Origin: Actinomycetes bacterium
GTDB taxonomy: Bacteria; Actinomycetota; Acidimicrobiia; Acidimicrobiales; Ilumatobacteraceae
DNA length: 57,992 nt
Assembly (NCBI GenBank): GCA_025360105.1
Contig: JANYCT010000058.1
Span: 1-57,992 of the forward strand
Direction of reading: 5' to 3'
Made by a program: the position numbers and the translations under genes. Positions 55,192 through 57,992 of this stretch are shown here, one piece after another. The stretch's first letter is position 1, and each line of letters starts with the position of its first letter. Under the pieces are notes generated by a model, which did no database searches, had not been told where the DNA came from, and was given only the letters and a program-made list of their open reading frames with translations.

Positions 55192-55221
55192 AGTGTAACC
55201 GTGGGGTGGGCGATCCCACGG
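55192..55221 (-). promoter_or_regulatory. clpC promoter region with 7-bp inverted repeat
   Basis: On the minus strand TACACT (55197-55192) fits a -10 box 34 bases ahead of the clpC start. Just upstream CCGTGGG (55199-55205) and CCCACGG (55215-55221) form a perfect inverted repeat with a 9-base spacer, overlapping where RNA polymerase would contact -35. It does not look like the ClgR or HrcA consensus. Confidence 0.45.
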
Positions 55222-55426
55222 GCGTCATCGGGCTACGAACCTCGGGATGTGACCCGGGTACGGTCGTGCCCTTCCTTCGGCCGATCGTGGTGGACCTTCA
55301 AGGACTTTCGTCGAGCGCCGGGCCGATTTCCCGAGCGGCCCACCCCGGTGCACGGCCCGCTGGCGGTGCGCCGTCGACCGGCCAGCCAATTGCGCAAACA
55401 CCCATCCCAGCACGTAACGTCGGAGC

Positions 55427-56422
55427 GTGGCGTCCTCGAGCCCGCTCCTCATCTCCCCCTCCATGGCCGAGGACTTGGCCAGGGTCGAGGCAGAGCTACG
55501 CGATTCGGTCAGAACCGACGACGCGTTCTTGACCGAGGTCGCCAGTCACCTCATCCTCGCCGGCGGCAAGCGCATCCGGCCCGGCTTCACCATTGCGGCG
55601 GCGTTCGGCGCTGTCGCCGAAGCCCGCCCGGCGGATCATTCCGTGGTCATGGGCGCGGTTTCGGTCGAGCTCGTGCATCTTGGTTCGCTCTATCACGATG
55701 ACGTCATGGACGATGCGGCCACCCGGCGCACCGTCGACAGCGTGAACGCCCGGTGGGGAAACCTCAAGGCCATCCTCGCCGGCGACTTCCTGCTGGCCAA
55801 GGCATCCGAGATCGCCGCCTCGCTCGGCACCGAGGTCGCGGGCCTGCTCGCCAACACCATCGCCCGGCTGTGCGAAGGCCAGGTCCGCGAGCTCCAGGAC
55901 GCCTACAACATCGGCCGCACCGAGCAGAACTACTACACGTCCATCGCGGGCAAGACCGCCGCGCTCCTCGCCACTGCGTGCCGAATCGGGGGCATCGTCG
56001 CCGACCTGCCCCGGCCGCTCATCGACACGCTCACCACGTTCGGCCGCTGCTACGGCATGGCGTTCCAGGTCGTCGACGACATCCTCGACCTCGTGTCCAC
56101 CGACGAGGAGCTGGGCAAGCCGTCAGGCAACGATCTCGTCGAAGGCATCTACACGCTGCCGGTGCTCTACACCCTCGAGACTCCGGCCGCCGACGCGCTG
56201 CGCGCCATCCTCGGCGACAAGCTCGAGCCCGAGCAGCGCGAAGCAGCGCGGGCCATAGTGCTCGCCGGCGATGGCATCGAGCGGGCCCTCGAGGTCGCTC
56301 GCGAGTTCTCGCACGAGGCGGCTTCCGCGCTCGCCCCGCTCGAAGGCACGTTTGCTGCCGCGTCGCTCGGTGCCGCCGCTGATCACCTCATCGCCAAGGT
56401 CGCCGCGGCCGCGTCACGCTGA
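55427..56422 (+). CDS. Long-chain polyprenyl diphosphate synthase
   Basis: 331 residues. First Asp-rich motif DDVMDD at 91-96, second DDILD near 210, GGKRIRP at 46-52 and the GNDLVEG segment. It condenses isopentenyl units into an all-trans chain, probably for menaquinone. Start GTG 55427. It diverges from clpC across 269 bp. GC content rises from this gene onward. Confidence 0.9.
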   Translation: MASSSPLLISPSMAEDLARVEAELRDSVRTDDAFLTEVASHLILAGGKRIRPGFTIAAAFGAVAEARPADHSVVMGAVSVELVHLGSLYHDDVMDDAATRRTVDSVNARWGNLKAILAGDFLLAKASEIAASLGTEVAGLLANTIARLCEGQVRELQDAYNIGRTEQNYYTSIAGKTAALLATACRIGGIVADLPRPLIDTLTTFGRCYGMAFQVVDDILDLVSTDEELGKPSGNDLVEGIYTLPVLYTLETPAADALRAILGDKLEPEQREAARAIVLAGDGIERALEVAREFSHEAASALAPLEGTFAAASLGAAADHLIAKVAAAASR

Positions 56423-56427
56423 CGCAT

Positions 56428-57300
56428 TCATCTGGCGGGTTGCGATGCATCGGTACCGCCCACCACGCGGAGGTTCCGGCGGCGCGATGCCCGACGGGTC
56501 GCCGCGTCGTCGAGGAACGAGAGCACGGTCTCGTTGAAGATCGCCGAGTTCTCGACCATGAACCCGTGGGCGCCACCGCGCACCACCGCGAGTCGCGCGC
56601 CGCTGATGTGCGATGCGAGCAGCTCGGAATCGGCAACCGGTGTGAGGATGTCCTGGCTGCCGACGATCACGAGTGTGGGCACCGCGACAGCTGCGAGCTT
56701 CTCGCTCCACCCTTCGTCGACGGCCAGCAGTGCGCGGCACTGGCCGACGAAGCCGTGCACCGGCGCGCGGAGCGCGAACGGTGCCACGACCTGCGCGAGC
56801 GGCCAGAGCCGCCGCATCGAGCGGGGACCGATGAGCCAGTTGAGGTTGTGCGTGGCGAACGCCCGCATGCCCCGGCCCTGCGCCTGTTCGATCCAATTCT
56901 CGAACAGCTCGCGGCGCCACGGCTGCATGCGGCAGGCCGTGCAGGCGAGCACGAGCGAACGCACGAGCTCGGGCCGGGTGACCGCGAGGATCTGCGCGAG
57001 CACGCCTCCCATCGACGCACCCATCACGTGCGCAGAGGTCACGCCCGCGTGGGCGAGCACTGCGGCCGCGTCATCGGCCATCTGTTCGAGGCTGTAGGCG
57101 CCGCGCGGCTTGTCGCTGCGCCCGGTGCCCCGGTTGTCGACCGCCAGGCACGCATAGTGCGAACCGAACGAGCGTCGTTGCAGCAGCCATCCGGAGTTGT
57201 CGGTGCCCAGGCCGTGCAACATCAGCAGCGGCTCGCCGTCGGGGTTGCCGAACACGCGGTAGTGGATGCGGGCTCCATCGGAAGCGATCGCACACGGCAC
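56428..57300 (-). CDS. Alpha/beta hydrolase
   Basis: 290 residues: LLMLHGLGTD (oxyanion strand), VDNRGTGRSDKP, nucleophile elbow GASMGG (Ser about 94), Asp in VIVGSQDILTP and His in GGAHGF. It resembles 3-oxoadipate enol-lactonase and other PcaD-like hydrolases. GTG 57300 is the start because the frame farther up overlaps the divergent gene. Substrate unknown. Confidence 0.83.
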   Translation of the reverse strand: MPCAIASDGARIHYRVFGNPDGEPLLMLHGLGTDNSGWLLQRRSFGSHYACLAVDNRGTGRSDKPRGAYSLEQMADDAAAVLAHAGVTSAHVMGASMGGVLAQILAVTRPELVRSLVLACTACRMQPWRRELFENWIEQAQGRGMRAFATHNLNWLIGPRSMRRLWPLAQVVAPFALRAPVHGFVGQCRALLAVDEGWSEKLAAVAVPTLVIVGSQDILTPVADSELLASHISGARLAVVRGGAHGFMVENSAIFNETVLSFLDDAATRRASRRRNLRVVGGTDASQPAR

Positions 57301-57345
57301 GCAGCCACCGTAGCGGCGCGGCGCACGCCGGTAGGCTCCGCGTCC

Positions 57346-57992
57346 ATGTCGGCCTTCGCGAATCGCCACGGAACCGGATCGTTCCGCCGGCGGCACCTGC
57401 TCGTCGCGGTCGACGACCACACGATCGCCGCGGGGCTCGAGGACGAGATGCACCACTTCGAGATCACGGTGCACCACGACGGGTGGGTGGTCACCGAGAT
57501 CACGGGTGCGCCGGTGCGCTGGCCCTGGTCGCCATGCTTCGACTCACCCGATGCCCTCGCCGCGCTCGTGGGGCTGCCGCTCGTGGCCACGCCCGCCGAG
57601 GTGGCGGCCTGGGCCGACGCGCGCCAGCAGTGCACGCACCAGTTCGACCTGGCCACCATCGCCATCGCGCATGCGGCGCGCCACGTGTCGGGCGGCGCGG
57701 CCCGCCGCGACTACGTCACCGAGGTGCCCGACTGGAACGAGGCTCCCTTCACCGCGCGCCTGTGGCGAGACGACGAACTGCTGCTCGACTGGACCTGTGA
57801 TCGCGAGGTGGTCCTCGCACCGGCGAGGTATCGCGGCGCGCCGTTGAAGTCCGGGTTCTTCACCTGGTGCGCGACCAACCTCGACACCGACACCGCCGAG
57901 GCCGCACAGATGTTGCGCCGCGCGGTGTGGTTGTCGCCCGCCCGCAAGGTCGATCTCGAGGACATGGACGACGCGACCGAGAGCGGGCTCAC
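57346..57992 (+). CDS. DUF2889 protein (3' truncated by window edge)
   Basis: 215 codons open to the window end from ATG 57346. A FRRRHLLVAVDDHTIAAGLED start, a HDGWVVTEI segment with a following APVRWPWSPC, and a CTHQFDLATIA motif match DUF2889, a family of unknown function in actinobacteria and proteobacteria. Divergent from the hydrolase by 45 bp. Confidence 0.72.
   Translation, partial: MSAFANRHGTGSFRRRHLLVAVDDHTIAAGLEDEMHHFEITVHHDGWVVTEITGAPVRWPWSPCFDSPDALAALVGLPLVATPAEVAAWADARQQCTHQFDLATIAIAHAARHVSGGAARRDYVTEVPDWNEAPFTARLWRDDELLLDWTCDREVVLAPARYRGAPLKSGFFTWCATNLDTDTAEAAQMLRRAVWLSPARKVDLEDMDDATESGL

Overview
The window looks like a stretch of chromosome from a high-GC Gram-positive bacterium (phylum Actinomycetota). 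The evidence is a mycothiol-dependent formaldehyde dehydrogenase (mscR), a WXG100-type small protein, a type I pantothenate kinase very close to the mycobacterial one, ClpC, RadA next to DisA, a 13E12-type HNH endonuclease end, a Tad pilus locus without a secretin, and leaderless-looking promoters. A member of Acidimicrobiia is my guess, but nothing here proves the class. There is no rRNA, tRNA, CRISPR array or insertion sequence that I can see, and coding density is very high.

Layout. 1-8.5 kb: end of an HNH endonuclease, an rRNA methyltransferase, an alpha/beta hydrolase, a mscR-MBL hydrolase pair, an M20 amidohydrolase, and a three-gene flavin electron-transfer operon (ferric-reductase-like membrane protein, FMN-binding protein, ApbE flavin transferase). 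8.5-19.2 kb: release factor 3, a HAD phosphatase coupled to a three-gene ABC-2 exporter, a GNAT enzyme, a decayed GAP-family membrane gene, a nitrilase-aminotransferase pair that fits a glutamine transaminase/omega-amidase route, cytidine deaminase, a CPBP protease and a membrane alpha/beta hydrolase. 19.3-24.7 kb: a cell-surface section with an LPVTG-anchored protein, a Wzc-like tyrosine kinase, a divergent DUF4012 membrane protein and a low-molecular-weight tyrosine phosphatase. 24.7-30.3 kb: acyl-CoA metabolism, with a thiolase, a cysteine-free HMG-CoA-synthase-like/DUF35 fusion, a NIPSNAP-like protein, a FadD3-like ligase and a Nudix hydrolase.

30.4-38.9 kb: a WXG100 protein, a thiamine-binding-like protein with a small HTH regulator, a GNAT-HAD fusion, a lipoprotein, CoaA, a solitary adenine DNA methyltransferase, a DGPF/YciI protein with its ECF42-type sigma factor, remnants of a cyclase gene and of a MazF-type toxin gene, and methionine aminopeptidase. 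39.1-48.2 kb: a ten-gene Tad/Flp pilus locus ending in a 947-residue membrane protein that joins an outside LysM domain to an inside SARP/BTAD DNA-binding region. 48.2-58 kb: DisA, RadA, an LppM-like lipoprotein, a YcnI-like copper protein, ClpC, a polyprenyl diphosphate synthase, a hydrolase and the start of a DUF2889 gene.

The most unusual signals are the HMG-CoA-synthase/DUF35 fusion with no cysteine in it at all, next to an intact thiolase; the membrane LysM-BTAD regulator at the end of the Tad locus; the GNAT-HAD fusion; short in-frame tandem repeats, mostly 12 bp, that sit on stop codons and gene ends; and perfect inverted repeats in two divergent promoter regions.
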